The position numbers were made by a program, and so were the translations under genes. Shown here one piece after another: positions 22,046-33,380 of a DNA stretch of 64,000 bases; position 1 is the stretch's first letter, and the number at the start of each line of letters is the position of its first letter. Below the pieces are notes generated by a model. It saw only the letters and a list, made by a program, of their open reading frames with translations, was not told the DNA's origin and did not search any database. This DNA comes from Cyclaneusma minus (Eukaryota > Ascomycota > Leotiomycetes > Marthamycetales > Marthamycetaceae): the NCBI GenBank assembly GCA_037179335.1, contig JAKZHN010000003.1, positions 1,984,001-2,048,000 of the forward strand, written 5' to 3'.

Positions 22046-22600
22046 TCACTGGCGCCTGATAGGATAGTTCGGATCCCCCCTATAATACCGTCCCTCGTTC
22101 GCCATCTCGTATTCCCAAGGATCCCCCGGGTAATCATCCCTCAATTCATTCGGATCCGCCAGCCGCTTAATGCCACAAATTTGGGCTTGTGCGGTAGCCC
22201 GCGCAACGTAGTCAGAATAGCCGGGGCTCGGTTCGTGAGGACGTGGATTAGGACCGTCGTAGGGATTTGGAGATGGACCGCCCCATGGGATATTGTGAGG
22301 GTTGTGGTAGTAGGCGGCGCCTTGTGGAGCTCCAAAGGCATAGCCGTAGGCGTAGCCGTAGCCGGATTGTTGGCCGTGGCGGCTTTGGTAGGGGGTGGGG
22401 GTGGAGAAGTTGGGGGTTGTGTGGATTTGGTCGAATCCTATGAGGGATTGGGGGTTTTGGTACTGCTGGGCTTGGTACTGCTGGGCTTGGTATTGCTGGT
22501 CGTAATGTTGCTGACCGTGATGTTGTTGACCGTGATGTTGCTGACCATGATGTGGCTGGTTGTGACCATGCTGTTTGGGTGCCAGTTGTCTGGGTGCCAT
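22046..22600 (-). CDS. Low-complexity His/Gln/Tyr-rich protein
   Basis: A 184-residue intronless frame. The N-terminal quarter is a tandem HHGQQ repeat passing into YQAQQ repeats; the middle is Gly/Tyr/Ala-rich (GYGYAYGYAFG) and then Pro/Asn-rich; the C-terminus is charged (DYPGDPWEYEMANEGRYYRG). There is no signal peptide or membrane segment. The composition is prion-like and disordered. No family is recognised and no function is assigned. A TATA box on the same strand about 155 bp upstream supports a real transcript. It lies next to another low-complexity gene on the same strand. Confidence 0.55.
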   Translation of the reverse strand: MAPRQLAPKQHGHNQPHHGQQHHGQQHHGQQHYDQQYQAQQYQAQQYQNPQSLIGFDQIHTTPNFSTPTPYQSRHGQQSGYGYAYGYAFGAPQGAAYYHNPHNIPWGGPSPNPYDGPNPRPHEPSPGYSDYVARATAQAQICGIKRLADPNELRDDYPGDPWEYEMANEGRYYRGDPNYPIRRQ

Positions 22601-22755
22601 GTTGTCTTTGGCGATCTTGAGAAAGTGATCGAGATAGGCTGTTGATTTGACTTGAAAGTTTGGTCTTGTTTGAAAGCTGGAGTATTGATGTTCGAGAGGA
22701 GTCGAGGAAGAGGAAGTCGTTGAAAGAAAGATCGAAGAAGCTGAGGTTTGGTACT

Positions 22756-22764
22756 CTTATATAG
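22756..22764 (-). promoter_or_regulatory. TATA box of the His/Gln-rich gene
   Basis: Minus-strand CTATATAAG, about 155 bp before the ATG at 22600. This is the same spacing as at the other TATA-containing genes of the window. Confidence 0.5.
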
Positions 22765-23608
22765 ATAGTTCATCCACAGCATTGTGATGGTGAACTGAGA
22801 CATTCAGAGAAGTTTCGAGGGAATGTGGAAGTGAATGGCTGAAATCTCGATGCTGAAGTCGGTCCATGTTGAAGTCTGAATGCTTGAAGTCCGAATGCTG
22901 ATAAGGTCGGAATAGTTTACTGTGAATCATGTTAGAGGTGTTATGAAGCTTTTCCGTGGTTAGCGGTCGTCATAAACTGAATTAGAGCTCATGAACTCAG
23001 GCACAGCACGCCTGTGAATGATCACCGGAAAAGCGACCACATGTCCTACAGTGATCAAGCTTGAACTGCCGAAATCCCTCGTGCGGACACAGCCAGGCTG
23101 ATCTTCGTGATAAGTTCACCAAGGTATGTTGATCACATTCAGTCGGGGACATCAATGATTGGTAGCATCTTGAAGCCTCCATACTTAGGACTTCAGGGGT
23201 CGCCAGAGCCGTAAGGAACTATGAATTCGAAGAGACTTCCAAATTCCCGCAACTCTGAAAATTGCTCGGAAATATCAGTATCGATACAATTGTTGAATAC
23301 TGAAGCTCAGTTAAGTCTCATATGCGATGATGGTAAGGTCGTTGTCGGGTTTGCACGCTAATATCTGTATAATGCTGACATGGTGACAAAGGGGTAGGCG
23401 AAGATGCCCAATATGCGTGTAAAATAGATATGTCATGATTGCTTTTCGAATATTGTCCACCATGAGACTATGATTTAGAAATACTTTTGAAGAATTCTGA
23501 ATTTGGAAAGCAGCGCTGATGAGTAGAGCTCAACGCGGAAATCTTCGACTATGTCATCGCGTGCTAGGTAAAAGTTATGTTACAAGTCGTCTTTTGAAAA
23601 CCCCTTTA
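22765..23608. other. Intergenic stretch between the low-complexity genes
   Basis: No gene seen. A short run of TTGAAGTC-(T/C)GAATGCT repeats lies at about 22850-22905. Confidence 0.4.
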
Positions 23609-24736
23609 CTAGCCGGTTCCCCAGTGCCAGCGATAAGGACACGATGGATGGTGAGCCTTTCCCTTTCGGCGACATTTCTTGCAGGGGTCGCTCGCTTTCT
23701 CACAGCCTTCCTCATGGTTGTCGTGTTCACCACCGCAGCCTTCACAGGGATGAGCTCCGACTTGGCCGCCTCCGAATTGGCCGCCTCCAAGTCCACTCCC
23801 ACTATGGAAGCCACCTCCAAATTGACCAGCGCCTCCGAATTGATCAGCTCCCCCGAATTGGCCGCCCCCGAATCCGCCGCCTCCAAGCCCACCTGATCCT
23901 AGTCCACCCCCTCCCAGCGGATCACCAAATCCAGCGCCGCCGAGGCCAGCTCCTCCGAAGTTACCGCCCCCAAAGTTACCGCCTCCAAGCCCACCTTGGC
24001 CGAAGCCACCAGCTCCATGGCTACCTCCTCCTAATCCACCGCCCCCAAACTGGCCAGCTCCAAGTCCTCTCCCTCCAAGTCCACCACCTGCAGGCTGGCC
24101 ACCCCATAATCCTCCGAATTGGCCACCACCAAAGCCGCCGCCTTGCTGACCGCCACCTCCAAATCCACCGTTTCCAAACCCTCGACCTCCGAAACCGTTG
24201 TCTCCGAACCCGCCACCAAGTCCGCCGTCCTGAACTTGATGACCACTGCCGCCGAACCCGTTGCCTGCATGTGCGTTGCCAGCAGCTCCGTCAGCTCCAA
24301 ATCCGCCGCCTCCGAACTGACCAGCTCCTCCGAACTGACCAGCTCCTCCGAATTGACCGGCGCCTCCGAACTGGCCGCCTCCAAGACCGCCACCAAATCC
24401 ACCGCTGCCAGCTTGGCCGCCTCCTCCGAATTGGCCAGCTCCGCCGAGTTGACCCCCGCCGAATCCGCCTCCCCCAAGTCCACCGCTTGCCAGTGGATCT
24501 CCTCCACCTACATCTGTAGCCCCGTCACCTCCAGACGCGTTGTGTCTGGACTCCGGATCATAACCGAAGGGGTAGCCAAAGAGTCCTCCACCATACATGA
24601 TTTCTTCCTGGCGTGCTTGGAAGACGTTGTGCGGATAGGCGCTGGGTTGTGCACGAGGAGCACCCCATCCGGGATGCATGTTTCTTATCATACGGCCGTT
24701 CTTGCTGCGCTCGGGCAGTTTGTCGGGGACGACCAT
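23609..24736 (-). CDS. Gly-rich protein with two C-terminal CCHC-like knuckles
   Basis: A 375-residue frame starting at MVVPDKLPERSKNGRM (ATG at 24736). The longer frame upstream is Thr/Ser/Pro-rich and looks like untranslated leader. After about 65 ordinary residues comes a domain of about 260 residues of Gly-rich repeats (units such as GGAGQFGG and GFGGG). The C-terminus has two motifs of identical spacing, C-x2-C-x6-H-x3-C: CEGCGGEHDNHEEGC and CKKCRRKGKAHHPSC. CCHC knuckles of this spacing usually bind zinc and often nucleic acid; that role here is inference. A disordered Gly-rich tract with a terminal zinc knuckle resembles some RNA-binding and condensate proteins. The antisense strand is also open because of the repeat composition. 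Confidence 0.6.
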   Translation of the reverse strand: MVVPDKLPERSKNGRMIRNMHPGWGAPRAQPSAYPHNVFQARQEEIMYGGGLFGYPFGYDPESRHNASGGDGATDVGGGDPLASGGLGGGGFGGGQLGGAGQFGGGGQAGSGGFGGGLGGGQFGGAGQFGGAGQFGGAGQFGGGGFGADGAAGNAHAGNGFGGSGHQVQDGGLGGGFGDNGFGGRGFGNGGFGGGGQQGGGFGGGQFGGLWGGQPAGGGLGGRGLGAGQFGGGGLGGGSHGAGGFGQGGLGGGNFGGGNFGGAGLGGAGFGDPLGGGGLGSGGLGGGGFGGGQFGGADQFGGAGQFGGGFHSGSGLGGGQFGGGQVGAHPCEGCGGEHDNHEEGCEKASDPCKKCRRKGKAHHPSCPYRWHWGTG

Positions 24737-25413
24737 TTTGGTGGTGTTAAAAAGCTGGTTGAGGGGATGGTTGAGTCGGTTGGGTGTTGGGGATATTTGT
24801 GTGGGTGTGGAATGTGGATGTTGAGAGTTTTCTTTGATGGTAGTGTCGAGGGAGAGATGAGTTTGTGTGGTGTGAGATATGGAAGTGGGAGTCGAGGTTC
24901 TCTGATGGTAGTTTCGAGGAAGAGAAGTGTTTGGGGGTGAGAAGTGCTGCTTAAGTAGCTGTCCCATGATTCGCAGTATCATGTGAAATGAGCAGGCATG
25001 AGAATGCAGATTCAGGGGAGAACGGGGCGTTGCCGAATGATCGCGTCTGGAACAAGATTCTCGTACCCTCAGTGGATGAGTGGTCAACTTTGTCAATTGG
25101 ACCGAATCATTTGCTGCCAGGAAACGTCAGCATGGCTCAACTCTGCCAAGGTTACTGAGGTCATTCGCACCTACCTGGCCATACTGGTAGCAGGTTTCTG
25201 GAATTTGGTCCCCTGACCTGCAATCCCCTGAATACCCAGGTACGGGACTATGAGCTGAAAGTATCAAGCATCGTGGTTGAGTGCATGAATTCATTGTGAA
25301 TCAATACTCCTGTTCAGGAACATCCGACAACATTTGGCTGGCGGAGACCTGCAAATACCTGGCCTCTAAGTTGACGATTTACCTAGGTTGAGGGGCTGGC
25401 CCAACAGGGATGG

Positions 25414-25635
25414 CTACTTACAGGTGTCTATGACGACAAATGGGGGAAGCAGGCAGGCTTTCATTTGACAGTCATCCGTGATTCCCTTCTTCGTCAACTG
25501 GCTGTTCACACACACCGAATTATGGTCGGTTGTCTGCCGTCGAATGTTTGCATCTGCTGTTGGGTACCAAGGCTTGTTGCCGTTGCCACCACAGACTATC
25601 GGAGGAAATGTCTTATTTGAGAAGATGAGTCCCAT
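25414..25635 (-). CDS. Hypothetical small Cys-containing ORF
   Basis: 73 residues with five cysteines in a spaced pattern (VCGGNG, SVCVN, DDCQMKAC, DTC). A canonical donor GTAAGT overlaps the last codons, so it may be an internal exon. A minus-strand TATATAAA lies about 145 bp upstream. No signal peptide is visible in this frame, and no family is recognised. Weakly supported. Confidence 0.25.
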   Translation of the reverse strand: MGLIFSNKTFPPIVCGGNGNKPWYPTADANIRRQTTDHNSVCVNSQLTKKGITDDCQMKACLLPPFVVIDTCK

Positions 25636-28600
25636 ATCCGCGACTCTCTAGCGCTCACTTCTAGACTTTTGGTTTCCAGATGATCCTGTGTCTTTCATTT
25701 TGTCATTCCGAGTGTCGCAATCGGGATTGTTGTCAAAAGACTGAAGATCAAGAACAGGGGCAGGAACACAGCTTTATATACCTCTGAATGGCTCTGCGAT
25801 ACGAGGGGTAAAGTCCAGTCACGTGACTTGGTAACATACTACTGGTTCTGACTCTTGTCTCTTGACCTAGCCATGGATGAGTCATCAGGGGGTCGCACCG
25901 ATTTCCAAATCCTATAAAAGGGCCTGAACCTATGGAGCAAACGGACCCAATTGCTACACATCTGCTTCCTTGGTCACACGATGGGCAAAGAAAAATCTCG
26001 TCAACCCGAAGCCAGAGTCAACGCATAGCACTCTGACGTGGGTAAGAATTTTCTGAGGCAAACTCCAACATGCGAAACTTCCAATTCTCTGACGAAGATG
26101 AGACACATCCTAATGACACAACAGCAGCAGCTTTGCTCACCGACAGTACTGGTTGGTTTCGACGGCAGAAAGCGACGCTCCCGCAGCCATTCACACGCCC
26201 AAATTCCCAGGCCAGGTATAAATATCAGCTGCGCTGCAGCGGCAAGAAGTCAAGCAATCCTTCTCATCGCTCATGCAATACGGACAGTATGCAGACTGAA
26301 ACCTACCCAGGCTCCATCTCGTTTTCAGTCTGCCACTTCCAATAGTATTTGGTTGTTTCCCATTTCACAATTCCTGAAAGTTGGAAAGAATTTGTTCTAT
26401 CACGAATGAGATAGCGGTAATTGTGGAGGAGAAAAGTGCTACGGTGCCCCTTAGTTACCGTCGCCATTGCCTCACATCTGTCACCCTACGGAAGCCTCAC
26501 TCTACTGAAGTTACACCGAATCACGTGCTTGAAGAAGCTAACATCCTAGTCTCACAACTGGGCAATGGAGTATGAAAGACCCACGTAGCTTCTGAACAAG
26601 ATCGATCAAGACGAAACTATGAGGTGTCCCACTGCCAGGTCGACCAAGTAGAAGCTTCGAGACTCAACATGAACATTTTCACGTTACGCCTCTGCAAAGT
26701 TACGCTTACAATTCTTGTAGTAGTCTGCACAAGGAGATGCTCACCGATCAAGAGCAAAAATTTTCAGATCCACCTGGTCTTCAGCTGGAAACCGCGCCAG
26801 CAGGCTTGAGGCCCGACAGCAGGCTGCCACGTCCGGCGGTAATTTTGTTTTCTCGAGGATAATGGCGCTCGAGTGTGTTGTCGGTTCAATGGGACCACAC
26901 GAAAGAAACCGAGTAAATAAGGGGATGATATGTCGTAGTTGGAGAGTTAAGTTGTTGGTGAGTAAGGAAAAAAGAAGGGGAGAAGCTCTGCACTGACTAG
27001 TGTGGTAGCAGACGGTTGCTACCACGTGGCTGCTAAGCTCCGGATATCCTGACTTCTGTGCTGTGAATCAGACTTAGCTTAGCTTCTCAGTCAAAAGTCT
27101 GACAAGAAGGAATTGGCCAAAGTCTACAAATATCGCTACCATCTTCTAGGTCCAAACCAAAGCAGAATAAAACACAAGCTGTGTTGATCGAACCATGTGC
27201 CAGCAGTCGTGATAACTTCGAACTGTGTAATTGCAAAGCCACAGAACTGGATGACGTACCTTGGTGTTTTGGATGTCGATCTAGAAGGCAGTGGTGTGAA
27301 AACTGCTCGAACAGACCATGAATGAACTTTTGACAAGCGTAGCATGTGGTGACAGCAGAAGATCTCCTCAGTGACAGATTCGTGGATACTCAACAGCGAG
27401 AAGTAGCAAGTCAGGTATTTTGCGAGTTCCTTTCTTGCGTGGTGAAGGAGGATCCGGGAAATGGGCAGCAATGCGATCCCGAAATTCTTACCGGGAGAAG
27501 CTTTGCTAGGACAGTCGCTGGAGCGATTTCTAATCTGGGGCTCCAACTGACATCCAGGAGGGTCTTTTTATACCTGGAAAACTTTGCCAAGAGCCCTGAG
27601 GCTGTTGCCACGTGATCTCGGAGGACGTTTGGGATGAACCTAAGAAATAATCCCTCCACTACCACGAGTCATATGAGTCGCACTCGTTCTTCCGAGATTT
27701 GAGTTCTTTCCTCCGAACTGTGAGCTCGTTCCGAGTAGCGAGCCCTCGTGGTCGTCTGCCATGGAGCTCTGTGTGTGAATCTCATGACAGAGAGTTCGCG
27801 TGATGGGAGGTTCGGGTTTCTTGCCGCTGTCTAGCCTCTAGGTACTGAGCGTGATTGACAGACTTCTAATATTTCTCCACGGGCCGATGGCCGAGACTGT
27901 GGGAGATAGCCTCATCGGAATCGTGCATACAGACGGGTACATGGAAGCGGTCTGCACCTTCCTGAGCAAAAGCTACCTGCATACCCGTCCGCAGACCCGT
28001 TTCGTCCCACTATAGCTACCTGCTGTATTCGAATCAAGCACAGTTCATCCCGAGATAGGAGAGAAGCACCGGTGACAGATATCGGGTCGAAGTTCCGATC
28101 AAATGACAAATACTCAAGACCACAACCCGTTGAGCTCTTTCGAGGGAGAAATTCCAGATGGAATACATGGAGTACGAGTACCTGCGAGAAGCCCGAAGTG
28201 AAGGGTTAAGGCAGGCCAGTCAAACCGAATATCGAACAATTCTGCTGAGAGCCGTAAGGATATCAGCAGAAATGCGCAGACGCGATCGTATTCGGTGGGC
28301 TGCGGTCATGCCGGATGAACGTGGAGTTTCGGATAGCCACGGCGAGGGGAATTCTCAAAGTGGAATATCGGCTGTTTGCAGATTGATTGACAACGCAGCT
28401 ATGAGAATATGAGAATGCTTTCAGAAAACGTGAGAAGGTACAACGAGAAACGCCTAGAAGACAAAACTTGACAGCACATCTCTGGAGCAGCGGCAAGAGG
28501 TTGACAGCCTCTCCCTTCCGAGAGTAGGGATAAGCTGGGAAGAAGGCATACAACATTTCCGGTATCATTGCCTATCACTTTGCCACGCCCCAACTGCACT

Positions 28601-30984
28601 CATGCCCAACTCGTGATGGATTGACCCTGATTCCCGCGGGCTTGGAGTCTTCGAAAACTCCGACGCATCGACGATCGCAGACACGGGGCCTGAAACAAAA
28701 GACGCAAACCGCAAACTTGACGTAAGCGCCAGGCGGAGTAACACGGCCCAGCAAAGCAGAGGGGGAACAAATGGCCGTCGGGAGATCCTGCCGTCGGTAG
28801 AGGACTGCCGCCGCAAAATCGAGTCATCAGGTTTGGGCGGCAAGCTAGCGGATATTGCACAGCATATGGAGTTAAGTGCTGCCGCTTCGTCATGCACTCG
28901 AAATCCAGAAGGGCTGTTGAAGCCGGAAAGACGGTAGAGAGTCTGTCAATGGCCGCTAAGTACTACCCGTGGTGGTGAGAAAGCAAGTTGCCAAGTCGAG
29001 TTGATAGGATTACCCGCCTCGAATCCTTATCCGCGCGGAACGATACTTCTTTGGTCCGGGAGCTGGGTAGAAGAGGGAAATGCTGTACCAGAGAATCAGC
29101 TCTTGCCCGGGGATACGCGTTCGAGGAGCGGGAAAGATGGAGCTGACGTGGAGCCAGTTAATACACAAGAAAGCAAGCTTGTACGACGATACCTTAATTT
29201 GACCTTAACGCCGATTTCTGAGGGGATCGTGGGTCCTTGGCAGCGAAAACTGGAGAAGTTGATCAGCTGTGGTCGACACTGAGGTCCACGGGGATTTGGA
29301 GTTCGCGAGGTCAAACATGATCGGATCGACGATGAACACATGCGGTTGAAAAGTAATCAAGGACCCTTGATACAGGGCGTCGGAGATAGACTTCTAGTGG
29401 AGCAGCGCTGAGATCCCGAATCCCAGCACAGTGGCACGCCACGCAGATCTGCCCCCCACAAACAGAGGAGTGGACCTGACTAGACCCCTGACCCTGGGCC
29501 CCTTATGCAGAAATTATGCACACCGACCCACTGTCTCACCCAAAGCCCCACTGAGCTCAAGCCACCACGAGGTCATGGCTGTTACTCCCGGACGGCCCCC
29601 ATGTTGGGACGGCATTGCGATTGCATCATTCGCTTCAGCTTTCCCACCGACTGTCCACCACCCTTCGGGATGCGAACACCACCTGCATCGGCCACGTCTC
29701 GAGGACACCGCCGCGAATACCCATTGTTCTATTGTTACCTACGCCTTTCTGCTTTCGGCTTTCTCTGCGGTTCGACCCCATGTGGGCGTGGTTATTGCGC
29801 GATCTGGATCGACTTTCTCCACACTCAGCTACCCGGGATCTCCTGCAGTTGCGGGCATCGACGATCATCCACTTCCCAAAGACTCGGAATGGGAAGAGTC
29901 GTGGTTGATTCGTTAAGTCGTCGAGCTGAAGAACTCACTGGCTACGTGTCATGCAAACCTATTTCACATGAAACACCACGATTTTGAATCAAACTTTCCA
30001 TCTGATCTCTATCAATGCTTGATGTTCAACCACTGTTTCGAGGCTGAGTTTTGACAATCGCAAACACTACCGTTGACAGAAGCCACAATGTGACCTTGAT
30101 TCGGGTGCGTCCAAGGGTCCAAGACCGCAGTGTCGTCAATGTGGCGTCTTTGTACTCCGATGCTGTCAACGGCTCCCTTTTTTGCTTGCGGGGCCGGGTA
30201 CCAGTGTGCTACATCCTTGTCCGCACCTACTTGCTTCAACCGCAGGAGGTAGAATGAGCGGCACGCAGGACTCTTTCATTGGAAACCTGAAGTCAGGCTT
30301 ATTCGCCCTCTGCTTTTGCGACAACGATGGCGAGACTTGTGGGTTCCAATCACGAATTGATTTCCTTTCAGTTGATGGTGGCAATGCCGCCTCTGACGGT
30401 GATGTACCGACAATGACATAGCAGCAACCATTTTTTGACGGATCAGATGCGCGTGGTCCAATTGTATCTATTTTCAATACGATACTCACTTATCCCTTGA
30501 ATTGGTCTCCCTTGTTTTGTAACGTTCACGTTTCCTATCTTGTACCACCTCACCCTCGGCTTTGAACAGGTGCTCCCCGTGTTCGTATCAACGTGACCGC
30601 CATGACACTTTGGTTACCCTGAAAGCATCCGTGAACAAAGTCCGGGCCGGAGTGATGGTCCGCTGGACACTTTTGTGTCGAAGCCAAATCATTATACGTA
30701 CCCCTGTTGCTCTGTTTTGCTTGCTCGCGTATCAACTCGATGAGGCATCTAATGGGAACTCGCTCATGTTGTGATTGTGTCTGTTCAGCCTGCAAGCAGC
30801 CGTCCGTCTCGAGAAAGACATCATGAATTTCTCTCCTGCAAGTCGCAGGATCGGATCTCATGGATAAGGGACGTGATCCTGGCAAGGGTTGCACCAAAGG
30901 AGCTCCAGTCAATGATATTAAGCTGGGTTATCATCGTCTTGCAGAAGATCGACACAGCTGTCTCATCTACACAAAGCACCGATC

Positions 30985-30994
30985 TTTATATATC
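30985..30994 (+). promoter_or_regulatory. TATA box of the aquaglyceroporin gene
   Basis: TTTATATATC about 150 bp upstream of the ATG at 31138. Confidence 0.5.
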
Positions 30995-31137
30995 AAGCTC
31001 CAGGCCTCACCCTTGCAACTCCACCACACTTTACATCTCGAGATCAAGTTGGGCTGAATTCATCTTTGCCACTTTGCAAGCATCCATAGCTTCTCAACTC
31101 AAAGACTCAAGTATTTATACCTCTCAGATCCTTCATA

Positions 31138-32740
31138 ATGGATCGCCATCAAACCTCATCAACTTCCTCCTCATCAACTGCAAAGTCATCACTTCGCAAA
31201 CCAACTATCAAACTCCCCCCCAATTCAGCTACCAACCAAGCCCACAATCGCACAACCTCCCAAGCCCTCAACATGAACGGCGAGCGCTTTCCCGAATCCA
31301 CGGGGCAAGGCCCAACCCTCGTCTCCAGGCACGACCCCATCGCGACCTCAGATCAAGCTTTCGACGTCCATCTCGAACGCGTAACCCGACAAAATGGACC
31401 CGGTCCCTCTCTCGGCGTCGACCACAGTCCACCTGACCCAGCACGACACGGCTCGATCGATTGGGCTGCCAACCCATTGCACAATATCCATTCCGGCACC
31501 ACCCAACGCGACTCAGGTCCTCCAATCGAACAATACAACGTCGTTCGAAGGCAGACACACGCGAAGGTCAGAGGCTATATTGGACTTGCACCGGAGAGCT
31601 CTGTGATCGAACATCACCATGCCCATACGCATTTGCTGTGGTCGGGAATTCGAAATGTGCTGCGAGAACCGTTTGCGGAATTTTTCGGGACGTTCATTCT
31701 GGTGCTTTTTGGGGATGCGGCAATTGCACAAGCGCTGCTGAGCAGTGGGAGTACTGTGGTAGGAAATGATGGAGCTGGAACATTTCAAAATGTTGCTTGG
31801 TGGTATGTCTTGAGCCCTTTCTCATTCGTCATCTTCATCTCACTCATCCTAACCCCTGTACACTCACACATCCCGCGATTTCCCCCATGTTCCATATTGT
31901 GCCTCTTTCGTAACTTGATACTTGATACTAAACTTCCACCACAGTTACGGTATTGGCGTCATGCTCGGAATCTACGTGGCAGGTGATTCCGGAGGTTTCC
32001 TCAACCCAGGCGTAACCCTCGCCTTCACCGTCTACCGCCGCTTTCCCCTCCGCCGCTTTCCCATCTATCTTCTCGCCCAAGTCCTCGGCGCCTTCTGCGC
32101 TGCCGGAGTCGTTTATGCCAACTACATCGCCGCAATCAACAACTTTGAAGGCGGAAGCGGCATCCGAACTGTCGGTCTTCCTACCTCCACAGCTGGCATT
32201 TTCGCAACCTACCCAGCCGGCGACTTCCTGCACAAATCCAATGAATTTTTCTCAGAATTTATTGCTTCCGCTATTCTCATGTTTGTCATCTTCGCTCTCA
32301 AAGACGACACAAACCCCGGATGCGTAGGAAAGAGCGGTGCAGGGAAACTTTTCCCGCTGGCTATGTTCATGCTCTTCTTTGGCATTGGCGCTGCCTTTGG
32401 CTGGGAAACTGGCTTTGCTATCAATATGGCGAGAGATTTTGGTCCACGCCTCTTGACTGCCTGCGTCGGCTATGGCTCGGATGTGTGGAGCTATGGAGGC
32501 TATTATTTCTGGGTTCCGTTTGTGGCACCGTTCTTGGGGTGTCTTTTTGGCGGTGGCTTGTACGATGTCTTCATCTACACAGGTCCGGAGAGCCCTGTCA
32601 ACACGCCTTGGATGGGACTCAAAGGGTTTGTGACTGGGAATTGGGGGAGTTATGGTCATGATAGCCATAAGGGCGAGGATTTGGAGAATGGCACGATGAC
32701 GAGTCCTGGGGGAGTGGTGTTTAGGAAGGGGAGTATCTGA
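31138..32740 (+). CDS. Aquaglyceroporin-like MIP channel
   Basis: Membrane channel for water, glycerol or other small solutes (major intrinsic protein family). Exons 31138-31802 and 31945-32740, separated by a 142 bp intron, give 486 residues. A hydrophilic, Ser/Thr/Asn-rich cytosolic N-terminus of about 170 residues precedes the core: FAEFFGTFILVLFGDAAIAQ (helix 1), YGIGVMLGIYVAGDSGG with loop B LNPGVTLAF, FPIYLLAQVLGAFCAAGVVY, FFSEFIASAILMFVIFALKD, LAMFMLFFGIGAAFGWETGF with loop E INMARDFGPR, and a last helix YYFWVPFVAPFLGCLFGGGL. Both pore motifs deviate from NPA (NPG in loop B, NMA in loop E), as also happens in yeast Fps1. The Asp of loop E (ARDFGPR) fits a glycerol-type pore. The long N-terminal extension suggests regulated gating; that is inference. 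Confidence 0.85.
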
Positions 32741-33380
32741 GCGAGGCGAAGCTCGGATAGCGAGGAAGAATTGGGTCTTCAGACACTGGTCTTGAAAAGT
32801 TGAGGGTCGGTCGACATTGGGACTTTTGAGAGGAGAGAGTCATGGACGGAGGGGTTGGAATTTTGTTGCTGTCTATTTTCATGGCGCCCTGTACTGTCAT
32901 TTCTGTGTTTGACGACAGTTTGTTTTGAATTATTCACGGCCTATCCTCATGTATTCTTCGGCGGCGTCATGACATCTCCTTGCAAATACCAGTCTTGAGT
33001 ACGAAACAAGGGGCAGTCGACTATATAAAAAATCTCATTTTCATCATCTACTCTAAATTTGGCTTCCTGTTTGCTGAATACTGCAAAAGTCTAATGAGCT
33101 TAATGCATCTTCCATGTTAATCAGACCTGGCAACCAGGTCAATATCCCTGGCACTGAACCCATTCATCACAGAGAAATTTCAGAGAACCACATATCAGAG
33201 TGTGATTGCTATTGGAGGATTATGAGAATTGTATGCGGAGTTCTAACCATCGTGATACCCGACACTTGGATCCGCTCGTGAGTCGTCTGCGATGGCAGAA
33301 AAGGAGGCGACCTGGGCGTGTCGTATCGCAGGACCTCAGTTCTTCTCGGATGCTTGATCATTCATACCGCTGAGTTCCAG
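32741..33380. other. Intergenic stretch, no gene seen
   Basis: 3' flank of the aquaglyceroporin gene and of the converging F-box-like pseudogene. Nothing recognised. Confidence 0.4.

Larger units (their letters stand above)
24737..31137. other. 6.4 kb gene-poor region
   Basis: Many short ORFs on both strands, none recognisable. TATA-like boxes point outward at about 25775-25785 (minus) and 25911-25919 (plus). A 73-residue minus ORF (25414-25635) with five cysteines follows the first box. The 84-residue plus ORF at 28158-28412 and the 161-residue plus ORF at 29431-29916 show nothing familiar. Base composition is normal, so this is not RIP-hit DNA. It may hold small, intron-rich or non-coding genes that I cannot define. 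Confidence 0.4.

Noticed and set aside
23644..24519. 291-residue plus-strand ORF rich in Arg, Leu and His
   Set aside because: Antisense shadow of the Gly-rich repeat gene; composition is dictated by the repeat.
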